A stretch of DNA of 64,000 nt from Chitinimonas viridis (lineage in GTDB: Bacteria > Pseudomonadota > Gammaproteobacteria > Burkholderiales > Chitinimonadaceae), in assembly GCF_030409555.1 (NCBI RefSeq), contig NZ_JAUFPU010000003.1:124001-188000 (forward strand), read 5' to 3'. Below the pieces are notes generated by a model that was not told where the DNA came from, searched no databases, and saw only the letters and a list, made by a program, of their open reading frames with translations. Numbering within the stretch: the stretch's first letter is position 1; the number at the start of each line of letters is the position of its first letter. Position numbers and translations under genes: made by a program. Of this stretch, positions 6,998-14,582 are shown piece after piece.

Positions 6998-8437
6998 TCA
7001 GATCAGTGCCCGCAAGGCGCCTGCCAGAGTGGGATGGCGGAAGACATAACCGTGCGACTGCAGGCGGTGGGGTACCACGCGCTGGCCGTCGAAGAACAAC
7101 TGGGCCATCTCGCCCATGATCAGGCGCAAGGGGGCGGCCGGCAGGTGCAGGAAAACCGGCCTATGCATCAGTCTGCCTATGGTCTGGGCAAAGTCGGCCT
7201 GACTGATGGCCTCGGGCGCGACCGCATTGTAGGTGCCCTGCATGGTGCCGTCGCCCAGCGCCCTGGCGATCATGCCCAGCACATCGTCGCGATGTACCCA
7301 GCTCATGATCTGGCGGCCATTGCCCATGCGGCCACCCAGCCCGAAGCGATGGGGCAGCAGCAGGGGAAGCAGAGCGCCGCCGGGGCCGAACACCAGGCCC
7401 AGCCGCAGGGTGACCAGGCGCAGGCCCTGGCGCTGCGCAGGCTGGGCGGATTCCTCCCAGCGCGCGCACAGTTCGGTCATGAAACCCTGGCCGGCGCGGC
7501 TGTCTTCGTGCAGCAGCTCGTCGGCCGGCCGCACGCCGTAGTAGCCTATGGCCGACGCCTGTATCCAAGTGGCGGGCTTGTGGGTGGCCCTGGCCAGCCA
7601 CGCTTGCAGGGCCTGGGTGGTGCCCACCCGGCTGGCCAGCAATTGCGCCTTGCGCTGGGGGCTCCAGCGTGGGCCGACCACCGGTGCGCCGGCCAGGTTG
7701 ATGATGGCGTCGAACTGCTCGGCGCTGTGCAACTGGTCCAGCGCAGGCACGCAGCGGGCGCGGCCGTGGAACAGATAGGCGGCATTCAGGGGATCACGCG
7801 CCAGCACGGTGACATTGTGGCCGGCTGCCAGCAGCTGCGATACCAGGGCTTCGCCGATAAAGCCGGTGCCACCGGTTACCAATACCCTCTGATGGGGCAG
7901 GCCGGCAAACGGGTTGGGGGTGGCGGCGGCCTGCCCCAGCTTGCGGGCGGCCAGCGCATCGCGCACGCCAGAGAGGGCTACGCCGGCAGCAAACAGGCTG
8001 AGCAGACAACCACGCCAGCCGGTATCGAGGCTGACCAGGGCGCTGGGCAGGCTGGCCCAGTCGGCCAATTGCCAGGCATACAGCCCGAACAGGGCGCCGC
8101 CGTTGATGGCCAGCACGGTATGCAGCACGCGTTCGGTGCTGGGAAGCTTGCGGCTGTTGTCTTCCACCACGAAATCCCACAGGGTGAGGCCGACTTCGAC
8201 CAGCACCAGGGCGGCAATGGCCGCAACCCAGAGGCCATGGAACCCTACGTGGGCCAGGGCGGCGAAGACCACGCCGTAGAGCAGGGCGCGGACGGCATGC
8301 AGGGTCAGCTCCTTGCGGGCGCCGGGGCGCTGCGGCAAGCCGACGGTCAGTTCGTGGTGGTACACGGTATCGAAGGCGCCCATCAGGCCCTGCAGTATCA
8401 GCAGGTTGAGGACCCAGTCCAATGGTGTGGCAAACAT
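6998..8437 (-). CDS. Membrane-anchored TIGR01777-type SDR epimerase/oxidoreductase
   Basis: The protein is 479 residues. Residues 1-175 hold about five hydrophobic segments. The Rossmann domain then begins with 'RVLVTGGTGFIG' (GGTGFIG at 189-195), followed by 'INLAGAPVVGPRWSPQRK', 'WIQASAIGYYG' (Tyr catalytic motif) and the C-terminal DUF1731 'FLHLPAAPLRL..GEMA..FDGQRVVPHRL'. The core is the TIGR01777 family (YfcH/sulA-like NAD(P)-binding proteins). The N-terminal membrane domain is not part of the usual 300-residue protein, so this is a fusion tethering the reductase to the inner membrane. It lies 40 nt downstream of the DUF2269 gene in the SDR operon. Confidence 0.8.
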   Translation of the reverse strand: MFATPLDWVLNLLILQGLMGAFDTVYHHELTVGLPQRPGARKELTLHAVRALLYGVVFAALAHVGFHGLWVAAIAALVLVEVGLTLWDFVVEDNSRKLPSTERVLHTVLAINGGALFGLYAWQLADWASLPSALVSLDTGWRGCLLSLFAAGVALSGVRDALAARKLGQAAATPNPFAGLPHQRVLVTGGTGFIGEALVSQLLAAGHNVTVLARDPLNAAYLFHGRARCVPALDQLHSAEQFDAIINLAGAPVVGPRWSPQRKAQLLASRVGTTQALQAWLARATHKPATWIQASAIGYYGVRPADELLHEDSRAGQGFMTELCARWEESAQPAQRQGLRLVTLRLGLVFGPGGALLPLLLPHRFGLGGRMGNGRQIMSWVHRDDVLGMIARALGDGTMQGTYNAVAPEAISQADFAQTIGRLMHRPVFLHLPAAPLRLIMGEMAQLFFDGQRVVPHRLQSHGYVFRHPTLAGALRALI

Positions 8438-8477
8438 GATGTGTTTCCTATGAAGCAGTATTTGGAAAAGCGGGCCC

Positions 8478-8948
8478 TTACCAGGCCATGGGCTTGTGCA
8501 CCATCAGCCAGTAGACAACGATCAGGGCACTGAAGGCGGGGAAGCCGAGTACGGTCCAGATTCGTTCGTAACGCCAGTAGCTGGGCGGCAGCGGGGTGTT
8601 GTCGCGTGCGGCGTGCTGGGCCATGTCGCGCATGCGGAGCTGCAGCCACACCACGGGCACCCAGCAGGCGCCGGCCAGGGCGTAGAGGGCGATGGAGGCG
8701 ACGATCCAGAACGAATCCATGGGGAAGCCGGCCAGGTGGATCATCCACATTCCGGAGAGCGGCTGGATGATGACGGCGGGGGTGGTGAACCACCAGTCGG
8801 CGCGGGCAACCCAGCGGGTGACCACGGCGATGGCCTGGACATTGCCGCTGCGGTTGGCAAAGAACATATAGAAGGCTGTGCCAAAGCCGGTGCCGAACAT
8901 AAAGGTGGCTGAGAGTATGTGCAGCCACTTGAGGGTGAGGTAGTCCAT
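8478..8948 (-). CDS. DUF2269 family four-helix membrane protein
   Basis: The product is 156 residues ('MDYLTLKWLHILSATFMFGTGFG' start). It has four hydrophobic helices and conserved His/Trp residues ('KWLHILSATF', 'WFTTPAVIIQPLSGMWM', 'RYERIWTVLGFPAF'). This is the DUF2269 (YozB/CopD-like) pattern of small integral membrane proteins. The ATG at 8948 lies 2 nt after the stop of the upstream SDR-DoxX gene, implying translational coupling. An open frame continues upstream over that gene and is an artefact. The function is unknown; the histidines at membrane-helix ends could bind heme, but this is not shown. Confidence 0.75.
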   Translation of the reverse strand: MDYLTLKWLHILSATFMFGTGFGTAFYMFFANRSGNVQAIAVVTRWVARADWWFTTPAVIIQPLSGMWMIHLAGFPMDSFWIVASIALYALAGACWVPVVWLQLRMRDMAQHAARDNTPLPPSYWRYERIWTVLGFPAFSALIVVYWLMVHKPMAW

Positions 8949-8950
8949 GA

Positions 8951-10222
8951 TCAGCTCGCTTTGCGGGTGGCGGGAGTAAGGGCGGTCAGCAAGCCCAGCA
9001 GGGCCAGGATGGGCAGGTTCTTGCTGATGGGGCCGAAGGGGTGCAGCCACCATTGCGGCAGGAGCAGGCTGATAAAGAGGGTGTAGCCCAGGATCAGCGC
9101 GATCTGTGCCTGCCATAGGCGGCGATGGGGATGGCCGAGGGTGAGTAGGCCCAGTATCAGATCCAGCCCTGCGCCGCCCCAGAGCGCTGCCGGGTGCCAG
9201 GCGGCGGGCAGGCCGGCATCGGCCAGTAGTTGCAGCCCCAGCGGCGCTTGCTGGATGGAGACGATTGCTGTCAGCAGCCAGACGAACGCCAAGGCCAGGC
9301 GTAGCCAGGGCTGCCAAGCGGCGATGACGGCTGCGCTGCGCAGGGCGGGATGGCTGTAGGCCGGTGGTGGGTGCATGGGGCGGCCCAGAAACTGGTGGAT
9401 GGGGCCGGCATCAGCACAACTGCCGGCTCGCAGCATGCTGAGGCTGGCTGGGTTGAGCAGGCTGCCTGGGCACAGGGCGGCCAAGTGGCTGATGCCGCTT
9501 ACCCAAGGGGCCGGGAGGGCAATGACGGGGGCGCGCGCCATGCCCATGCCGCCACGCAGGGCCTGCAGGTAATCATGCCAGGGCAAGGCCTGCGGGCCGA
9601 CCGCTGCCAGGGTGATGCGGCTCAGGGTGGGGCGGTGGATAAGCTGGAGCAAGGTATCCACCAGATCTGCCAGATGGATGGGCTGTACCGGGCCGGCATC
9701 GGCTGGCACCAGCAGGCAGGGCTGGGCCGCCATCTGGCGGAACAGGGTGCTGCTGCTGCCCTGGTCGGCGTATACCAGCGAGGGCTGCACGATGGCCCAG
9801 TCCAGCGGTGCGGTACGCAGCACGGCATCGGCCGCAGCCTTGCTGCGCCAGTAGGCGGTGGTGGCCTGCGGGTGGGCACCCAGGGCGGAGAGCTGGATGA
9901 CACGTTCTACCCCGGCCACGATGGCGGCGTTGAACAGGGCGATGGGGGCCTGGGTGTGGAGGTGGGCGAAAGTCTGGCTACCGGTCTCGGCAAAGATGCC
10001 CACAGTGTTGATGACCAGGTCGATGCCGTCCAGCAGCGGTAGCCAGTCGTCTTCATTCAGAAGTGTGGCCATATCGGCGGCATGCCAGTGCAGTTGGCCG
10101 ACTGCTGCCGTGTTGGCAGGGGGGCGACGGCACAGGGCGTGTACCGTGTGGCCCTGTGCCAGGAGCCGGGGGAGCAAGGCACTGCCAACTAGGCCGCTGG
10201 CGCCGGTAAGCAGGATGTCCAT
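8951..10222 (-). CDS. SDR NAD(P)-binding protein with C-terminal DoxX-like membrane domain
   Basis: The protein is 423 residues. It opens with the Rossmann motif 'ILLTGASGLVGSALLPRLLAQGH' and continues as an atypical SDR ('VINTVGIF', 'RVIQLSALGA', 'AYWRSKAAADAVLR') to about residue 290. About four membrane segments follow ('LRLALAFVWLLTAIVSI', 'GLDLILGLLTLG', 'IALILGYTLFISLLLP'), which match the DoxX-like/DUF417-type C terminus. This fused arrangement is seen in YwnB/YtfG-like quinone-associated SDRs. It is the first gene of the operon 10222 to 3890, and its leader contains the operator at 10251-10270. Confidence 0.8.
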   Translation of the reverse strand: MDILLTGASGLVGSALLPRLLAQGHTVHALCRRPPANTAAVGQLHWHAADMATLLNEDDWLPLLDGIDLVINTVGIFAETGSQTFAHLHTQAPIALFNAAIVAGVERVIQLSALGAHPQATTAYWRSKAAADAVLRTAPLDWAIVQPSLVYADQGSSSTLFRQMAAQPCLLVPADAGPVQPIHLADLVDTLLQLIHRPTLSRITLAAVGPQALPWHDYLQALRGGMGMARAPVIALPAPWVSGISHLAALCPGSLLNPASLSMLRAGSCADAGPIHQFLGRPMHPPPAYSHPALRSAAVIAAWQPWLRLALAFVWLLTAIVSIQQAPLGLQLLADAGLPAAWHPAALWGGAGLDLILGLLTLGHPHRRLWQAQIALILGYTLFISLLLPQWWLHPFGPISKNLPILALLGLLTALTPATRKAS

Positions 10223-10250
10223 GATGGCTCCGGGAGTTTTCGTTGCGGAA

Positions 10251-10270
10251 ATTTCTGTAAAGACAGAAAT
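10251..10270. promoter_or_regulatory. Operator palindrome before the SDR-DoxX operon
   Basis: ATTTCTGT (10251-10258), AAAG spacer, ACAGAAAT (10263-10270): perfect 8-bp arms with a 4-nt centre, 29 nt upstream of the ATG at 10222. The same palindrome with the same spacing stands before the GbsR-type regulator gene at 11253-11274, so that regulator is the obvious candidate ligand. Confidence 0.7.
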
Positions 10271-10285
10271 AGATTGCCAAATTTT

Positions 10286-10678
10286 TTAGCGATAGCGAGT
10301 GGCGCAGACGCCATCGGTGCAGGTGAAGCCCATTATTTCGCTGGCACGGTAGCGGTTGCGGGCAAACCAGCGGTACAGGCTGCGCCACAGGGGCTTGGTG
10401 ACGCCTATGGTCAGCGGCCATACCAGCCAGGCCCGGCCTACAGCAGTATAGGCAGCGGCGATGCAGTCGATGCCGACCAGCATCCTGCCTTGGTCATCGA
10501 GGCCATGCAGTTCGGCATCCAGGGCTGCCAGGGTGACGCCGTAGCGGGCGGCGTCGAAGCCTTCGGCGTGCATATCGCTGAAAGCCAGGCGGCCGTGCCT
10601 ATCCAGTCGGGCCAGGCGGCGCATTTCGGCGGCACAGAGGGGGCAGCGGCTATCGTAGAACAGGGTGAGGGTAGTCAT
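10286..10678 (-). CDS. DUF393 (DCC1-like thiol-disulfide oxidoreductase) protein
   Basis: The product is 130 residues. It starts 'MTTLTLFYDSRCPLCAAEMRRL', the hallmark 'YD-x-x-C-P-x-C' of DUF393, and ends 'WFARNRYRASEIMG..C', as in family members. The C-P-L-C pair resembles a thioredoxin-type CxxC, although activity is unproven for most members. Start chosen at the ATG at 10678, which puts the motif at the usual distance. An upstream in-frame ATG at 10717 would overlap the regulator gene. It is 16 nt downstream of the GbsR-type gene and is presumably co-transcribed with it. Confidence 0.75.
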   Translation of the reverse strand: MTTLTLFYDSRCPLCAAEMRRLARLDRHGRLAFSDMHAEGFDAARYGVTLAALDAELHGLDDQGRMLVGIDCIAAAYTAVGRAWLVWPLTIGVTKPLWRSLYRWFARNRYRASEIMGFTCTDGVCATRYR

Positions 10679-10694
10679 GGTGCTTACTCGCTTG

Positions 10695-11240
10695 TCAGGG
10701 TAGGTCGTTGCTGTCATCGGTGCTCAGGAAGCGGGCCATCTTGCCGCCCATCTTCAAAAAGCGCTTGAGCGTGGGTGGCGGCAGGCCTTTGAAGTCTTCG
10801 TAGGCGCGCATCAGGTCTTCCATAAAGCTCAGTACCTCATCCATGCGGGCGCGGGTGATGGCATCGAGTTCCCGGTCGCCATCGGCTTCCAGCGCGCACT
10901 CGCGCAGTACCGTCAGGGTCGGGTCCAGCTCGCGCTTCTTGCGCTCTTCCATCACCACCCTGAAGATTTCCCAGACATCCTGATGGGCCACGAAGTGATC
11001 TCGGCGGTCGCCCAGATTGTGGGTCACCCGGGTCAGGCCCCAGCTCTGCAGCTCCTTGAGGCTGGTGCTGACATTGGAGCGGGCGACGCCTAGGGTCTCG
11101 CTGATTTCCTCGGCATGCAGCGGATGTGGGCTGAGGAAGAGCAGGGCGTGGATCTGGGCGACGGTGCGGTTGACACCCCAGCGGGTGCCCATTTCGCCCC
11201 AGTGGAGGATGTATTTCTGTGCGGTGGGGCTGAGCTTCAT
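10695..11240 (-). CDS. GbsR/MarR-type winged-helix transcriptional regulator
   Basis: The protein is 181 residues ('MKLSPTAQKYILHWGEMGTRWGVNRTVAQIHALLFLSPHPLHAEEISETLGVARSNVSTSL'). The recognition helix lies in 'LGVARSNVSTSLKELQSWGL' and the wing in 'GDRRDHF'. The 'HWGEMGTRWGVNRTVAQIHALL' opening is characteristic of GbsR-like members of the MarR superfamily. The protein heads the same-strand cluster that continues through DUF393 to the dikinase. Its own promoter carries the palindrome at 11253-11274, so autorepression is expected. Start at 11240 was chosen because the palindrome and promoter lie just upstream of it; a longer in-frame start at 11300 would place them inside the gene. Confidence 0.85.
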   Translation of the reverse strand: MKLSPTAQKYILHWGEMGTRWGVNRTVAQIHALLFLSPHPLHAEEISETLGVARSNVSTSLKELQSWGLTRVTHNLGDRRDHFVAHQDVWEIFRVVMEERKKRELDPTLTVLRECALEADGDRELDAITRARMDEVLSFMEDLMRAYEDFKGLPPPTLKRFLKMGGKMARFLSTDDSNDLP

Positions 11241-11252
11241 GATGTTTTCAGT

Positions 11253-11300
11253 AATTTCTGTCGTTACAGAAATTAAATACGAAACAGGCAGCCGGGTCAA
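11253..11300 (-). promoter_or_regulatory. Promoter and operator of the GbsR-type regulator
   Basis: On the minus strand TTGACC (11300-11295) is followed after 17 nt by TTTAAT (11277-11272). AATTTCTGT-N4-ACAGAAATT (11253-11274, 9-bp arms) overlaps the end of the -10 and the expected start point. This is a textbook position for autorepression. Confidence 0.65.
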
Positions 11301-11416
11301 GCTGGATTGATGGGCGGGGAGGAGGCTGGAGGGGGCCGGTGCGGCAGCCGCAGGGTGGCCAGGCGGTCTGCGCCGCTAGCCCGTTCGCTGCGCCGGGCCT
11401 ATTGCGGCGGCCCTAT

Positions 11417-11776
11417 TCAAGCTGGGGCTGCAGCCTGGTATGCCAGCCCCAGATAGGTATGTACCTGCTTGGCCTGGATATCCTGGATGGCAGAGAGCTT
11501 GATATGGCGGCGCAGCTTGCCCTCACCTTCCAGCACCTGGTGCGGATCGGGCAGTGCTGCGCCGTCGCCAAACTCCAGCGAGACATGCTTGGCGTAAGAG
11601 AAAACACCACAGAATGGCTTTCCCGCGGAGAACAGCAGGCCGCCGTATTTCACTTCCTCGGTTACGCCGACGCCCAGGCTCAGCACTGCCTCGCGCAGGG
11701 TTTGTACCAGGGTGTAGCGCGCTTCATCGAGGGCGCGGATGTCGTCCAGCAGCTTTGCAACGCGATCAGTGCTCAT
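11417..11776 (-). CDS. DUF1801 domain protein
   Basis: The product is 119 residues ('MSTDRVAKLLDDIRALDEARYTLVQTLREAVL', then 'VTEEVKYGGLLFSAGKPFCGVFSYAKHVSLEFGDGA' and 'GEGKLRRHIKL'). The 'EEVKYG-x-x-F' and 'H-L-F-GA' pattern is that of DUF1801/YdhG-like proteins, which have a TATA-box-like fold and no settled function. The ATG at 11776 is preceded by AAGG at about 8 nt. It stands alone on this strand between the GbsR promoter and a LysR gene. Confidence 0.75.
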   Translation of the reverse strand: MSTDRVAKLLDDIRALDEARYTLVQTLREAVLSLGVGVTEEVKYGGLLFSAGKPFCGVFSYAKHVSLEFGDGAALPDPHQVLEGEGKLRRHIKLSAIQDIQAKQVHTYLGLAYQAAAPA

Positions 11777-11896
11777 ATAGGACCTTGGTGTGGGGGTGCT
11801 TGGTTTAGCTGGCCGCAATCTACGCCATCAACGGGCCCATGAAAATAGCGAGGAAATATCCTGGCCTGATGCTGCAGGGGGTGTAAGCCGGATTTT

Positions 11897-12832
11897 CTAG
11901 CGGCGCTGAGTGTTTTGCGGAGCAACGCTCGGCGCATGATGGGCCATCAGCTCCGTCAGCCAATCTATCCATACCCTAAGCCGTGCGCTGACATGGCGGT
12001 TAGGTGAGTACATCAGGTGCATGGGCATGGGTGCGGAGCACCAGGCCTCGAACAGCGGGGTCAGGCGCCCCTGTACCACATGTGTTTCGGCCATATAGTG
12101 CGGCAGCCACAGGACGCCCATGCCTGCCAGGCCCGCGGCCAGATAGGCGTTGCCGTCATCAAGGGCGACGGTGTAACGGCCCCGCACCTCGATGCGCTCG
12201 TCTGCTCGCCACAGTGTGACGGGGGCCACCTTGCCGTTGCTGGCACGCAGAAAACCCACGACACGGTGGTGCGTGTCTTCCAGCTCTGCTGGGTGCAATG
12301 GCGTGCCCGAGCGCGCCAGATAGCCTGGTGCTGCGTAGGCGCCAAACTGTAATTCCCCTATGCGGCGGGCAATCAAGGCGGAGTCTGGCAGTTCGCCGCC
12401 ACGCAGCACGCAGTCCACATTGTCGGCTATGACATCCACCATCCTGTCGCTGACACCCAGATCCAGCTGGATATCAGGATAGCGGGCGTGGAAGTCCGGC
12501 AGGGCCGGCACCAGTATCATCAGGGCGAAAGGGCTGGGTACGTCCACCCGCAAACGTCCTTTGGGCGAGGTGACAGCGCTCGATAGGCTGGCATCAGCCT
12601 CTTCCAGATCGGCGAGTAGCCGCACCACATGCTGGTAGTAGGTGGCCCCCTCGCTGGTCAGTTGAACCTTGCGTGTAGTGCGATGTAGCAGTTTGACACG
12701 CAGGCGTGCTTCCAGCTGCTGGATCAACTGAGTCACCGTGGTCTTGCTGATATGTAGCGTCTGCGCCGCCTTGGTGAAGCTCCCTGCCTCCACCACGCGG
12801 GTGTATGCCTGCAGTGCGTCGAATCGGTCCAT
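11897..12832 (-). CDS. LysR-type regulator divergent from a RidA gene
   Basis: The protein is 311 residues. The winged HTH is at residues 1-60 ('MDRFDALQAYTRVVEAGSFTKAAQTLHISKTTVTQLIQQLEARL'). The co-inducer domain then follows ('LRVDVPSPFALMILVPALPDFHARYPDIQLDLGVSDRMVD'). It is of the CrgA/DsdC-like group with 'DCVLRGGELPDS-L-ARRIGEL'. The start at 12832 fits the family; the frame extends 16 codons upstream. It is transcribed away from the RidA gene across 170 nt containing two palindromes, the classic arrangement in which a LysR protein controls its divergent neighbour and itself. Confidence 0.85.
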   Translation of the reverse strand: MDRFDALQAYTRVVEAGSFTKAAQTLHISKTTVTQLIQQLEARLRVKLLHRTTRKVQLTSEGATYYQHVVRLLADLEEADASLSSAVTSPKGRLRVDVPSPFALMILVPALPDFHARYPDIQLDLGVSDRMVDVIADNVDCVLRGGELPDSALIARRIGELQFGAYAAPGYLARSGTPLHPAELEDTHHRVVGFLRASNGKVAPVTLWRADERIEVRGRYTVALDDGNAYLAAGLAGMGVLWLPHYMAETHVVQGRLTPLFEAWCSAPMPMHLMYSPNRHVSARLRVWIDWLTELMAHHAPSVAPQNTQRR

Positions 12833-12857
12833 GGTCACCCCTGATGCGCAACTAATT

Positions 12858-12915
12858 GTTTGCTTAGTGCAAACAGTCATTGTGCGTCTTTGGTGTTTAT
12901 TCGCCTAGGGCGAAT
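12858..12915. promoter_or_regulatory. Two palindromes in the LysR/RidA divergent region
   Basis: GTTTGC-TTAGT-GCAAAC (12858-12874) contains the T-N11-A LysR box (TTGC-N5-GCAA). ATTCGCC-TAG-GGCGAAT (12899-12915) is a second, independent palindrome, and a further TCGCC half-site follows at 12924-12928. They probably control both divergent promoters. Confidence 0.55.
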
Positions 12916-13002
12916 TCCTAGAATCGCCTTATCTGCTCGATCAGCGATGCCGGTCCTCTCGCCCGGTGCTATCTGACTCGACCCAGCACCAGGAGGTGAT
13001 CC

Positions 13003-13431
13003 ATGTCTGCACGTGATGTTGTCTTCCCTGCCCAGCGCCAAGCGCTGTATGAACAGAACCGCTACTCGCCAGCGGTTCGTTCCAACGGTTTTTTGTTTGT
13101 GTCGGGGCAGGTCGGCAGCCGGCCTGATGGTAATCCTGAGCCTGAACTGGCAGCCCAGGTCAGGCTTGCGTTCGACAATCTGGATGCCATCCTGGCGGCT
13201 GCGGGTTGCAGTTTCGAGGATGTGGTCGATGTGACGGTCTTTATCGTCGATCCTGCCCAGAACTTTGAGCCCATCTGGCAGGTGTTCTCGGAATGCTGGG
13301 GTGGGGCGCCGCATCCGACGCTGACTGGTGTAGGGGTGACCTGGCTGTACGGCTACCAGTTTGAGATCAAGGTGATAGCCAGGCTGCCTGAGTCGGCCTC
13401 CGTCCAGAGGGGCGGGGGCTGGCCCGAATGA
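13003..13431 (+). CDS. RidA/YjgF family protein
   Basis: The product is 142 residues ('YSPAVRSNGFLFVSGQVGSRPDG' and 'DVVDVTVFIVDPAQNF...FSECWGGAPHPTLTGVGVTWL'). It shows the RidA chorismate-mutase-like fold, which hydrolyses reactive enamine/imine intermediates. In canonical RidA the substrate-binding Arg lies in a 'P-A-R' segment; here the equivalent is 'APHPTLTGVG', so this is a subgroup member and perhaps not a 2-aminoacrylate deaminase. A near-perfect AGGAGGTGAT Shine-Dalgarno precedes the ATG at 13003, so strong translation is expected. It is likely controlled by the divergent LysR protein. Confidence 0.8.
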   Translation: MSARDVVFPAQRQALYEQNRYSPAVRSNGFLFVSGQVGSRPDGNPEPELAAQVRLAFDNLDAILAAAGCSFEDVVDVTVFIVDPAQNFEPIWQVFSECWGGAPHPTLTGVGVTWLYGYQFEIKVIARLPESASVQRGGGWPE

Positions 13432-13518
13432 TGTCCATTAGGCGTCTGAAAAGGTATCTGGCTGCGGGGGAGCGCATCACCTGTCGCTGGCATGGCTACC
13501 CGATGGTAGGCCGACCTA

Positions 13519-13546
13519 GCAGCGCCCGGGGCAGGCCGGGCGCTGC
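13519..13546. terminator. Hairpin between convergent RidA and bactofilin genes
   Basis: GCAGCGCCCGG (13519-13529) and CCGGGCGCTGC (13536-13546) form a perfect 11-bp stem with a GGCAGG loop. No T-run follows on either strand. The position between convergent stops supports a bidirectional terminator role. Confidence 0.5.
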
Positions 13547-13560
13547 ACCGGGTGTGCTTG

Positions 13561-14169
13561 CTAGCCTAGCGTGCCGTTCAGGGGCTTGCTGTTGGCGGCC
13601 TCAACCTGTACCGGGCGTGCTTCTGTGCGCTGCAGCCCTTCGGGCCGGGTGGCCTGGGCATTGAGCGAGCGGACATCGCCTGATAGCTCGCCGCCTTCCT
13701 CTACCAGCATCTTGCCGTAGCGTATGGTGCCGTTGACCCGGCCGGTGGCGTGGACCACCAGTTGCTGGCGCACGGTCAGCTCGCCATCAAAGTGGCCGTG
13801 TATCTCGGCGATGTCGATGCTGACCTTGCCGGAGAAGGCGCCTTTTTCGGCGATGCGCAGCACCCGGCTGTCCATGGTGGCCTCGACTCGGCCCTCTACC
13901 ACCAGGGTGTCGCAATCGAGAATCTCGGCGCCCTTGAGTTTGACATTGGGGCCGACGCTGAGCTGGCTGGGGCTGTCGCAATCGGTTTTGACGGCCGGCG
14001 TTGTTGCAATGGGTTCGGGCGCTGGCTTGGGCGGGGTGCTACCCAGTTCCAGGCCGGAATAGGCGCTGCCTACGCTGCGCTGGCTGGGGGTGGAGGGGCT
14101 GCTGGTGCGGTTGTCGCTCTCCTGACCATTGGCGTTGTGACGGGCGAGGGGACTGGTCTTGTTGAACAT
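13561..14169 (-). CDS. Bactofilin (polymer-forming cytoskeletal protein)
   Basis: The protein is 202 residues. A proline/serine-rich disordered N-terminal tail (1-75) leads into the beta-helical bactofilin core ('SVGPNVKLKGAEILDCDTLVVEGRVEATMDSRVLRIAEKGAFSGKVSIDIAEIHGHFDGELTVR' region) and then a disordered tail. Bactofilins polymerise without nucleotide and position cell-wall enzymes or polar structures. The ATG at 14169 has AAGGAA about 7 nt upstream. The usual partner, an M23 peptidase, is not adjacent. It is monocistronic and ends at the hairpin shared with the RidA gene. Confidence 0.85.
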   Translation of the reverse strand: MFNKTSPLARHNANGQESDNRTSSPSTPSQRSVGSAYSGLELGSTPPKPAPEPIATTPAVKTDCDSPSQLSVGPNVKLKGAEILDCDTLVVEGRVEATMDSRVLRIAEKGAFSGKVSIDIAEIHGHFDGELTVRQQLVVHATGRVNGTIRYGKMLVEEGGELSGDVRSLNAQATRPEGLQRTEARPVQVEAANSKPLNGTLG

Positions 14170-14582
14170 GGCGTTCCTTGGTGATGGGAGCAGGAATGCA
14201 CCGAGGCTCGGGCTCCGCGGCGCCAGTGTTGCACCCCGCAGAACGGGGTGAGCTCCTGAGCCATACAAAAGCCGTGCCACCAGGCACTATGCCTGTCGTA
14301 TCAGTGAGATGGCCGTACAGGTGCGGCGATGAGGCGCACTTGGGCCAGGGATTTGTCGGGTAGAGGCGACGCCTTGGCGGGGCGTGGTCGATAAGTTCAT
14401 GAAAAAACAGCGTAAAGCATTGTCGTGTGGTGGCGACATGACGATGCTGGGCTGTGGCCAGGGACGGCCTTTTTGAGGTGCCGATGATCGAACCGGGTGT
14501 TGCCGATCCTGGCGAGGTTTGGTGTGTGGCGCCTGGCGCTGGCATGATGCGGGCCTGACCGAGGCAGGAGGGCAGGTAGGGC
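14170..14582. other. Intergenic region with a strong hairpin
   Basis: This 413-nt gap between the divergent bactofilin and AraC-type genes has no convincing gene. CACCCCG (14232-14238) and CGGGGTG (14244-14250) make a 7-bp GC stem with a CAGAA loop, about 65 nt upstream of the bactofilin ATG, possibly in its leader. Nothing else was recognised. Confidence 0.4.

Noticed and set aside
7034-8533. Long + strand open frame (499 codons) opposite the TIGR01777 gene
   Set aside because: It is a shadow of the GC-rich codon pattern. The minus-strand frame has the Rossmann and DUF1731 motifs.
8949-9317. N-terminal extension of the DUF2269 frame to 279 codons
   Set aside because: The extension overlaps the SDR-DoxX gene in another frame. 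ATG 8948 gives the family-length protein with the membrane helix at the N terminus.
13428-13664. Open frame starting ATGATG at the RidA stop
   Set aside because: The 4-nt overlap looks like a coupled gene, but the product is low-complexity Arg/Ala/Gly, crosses the hairpin at 13519-13546 and runs into the antisense of the bactofilin gene.
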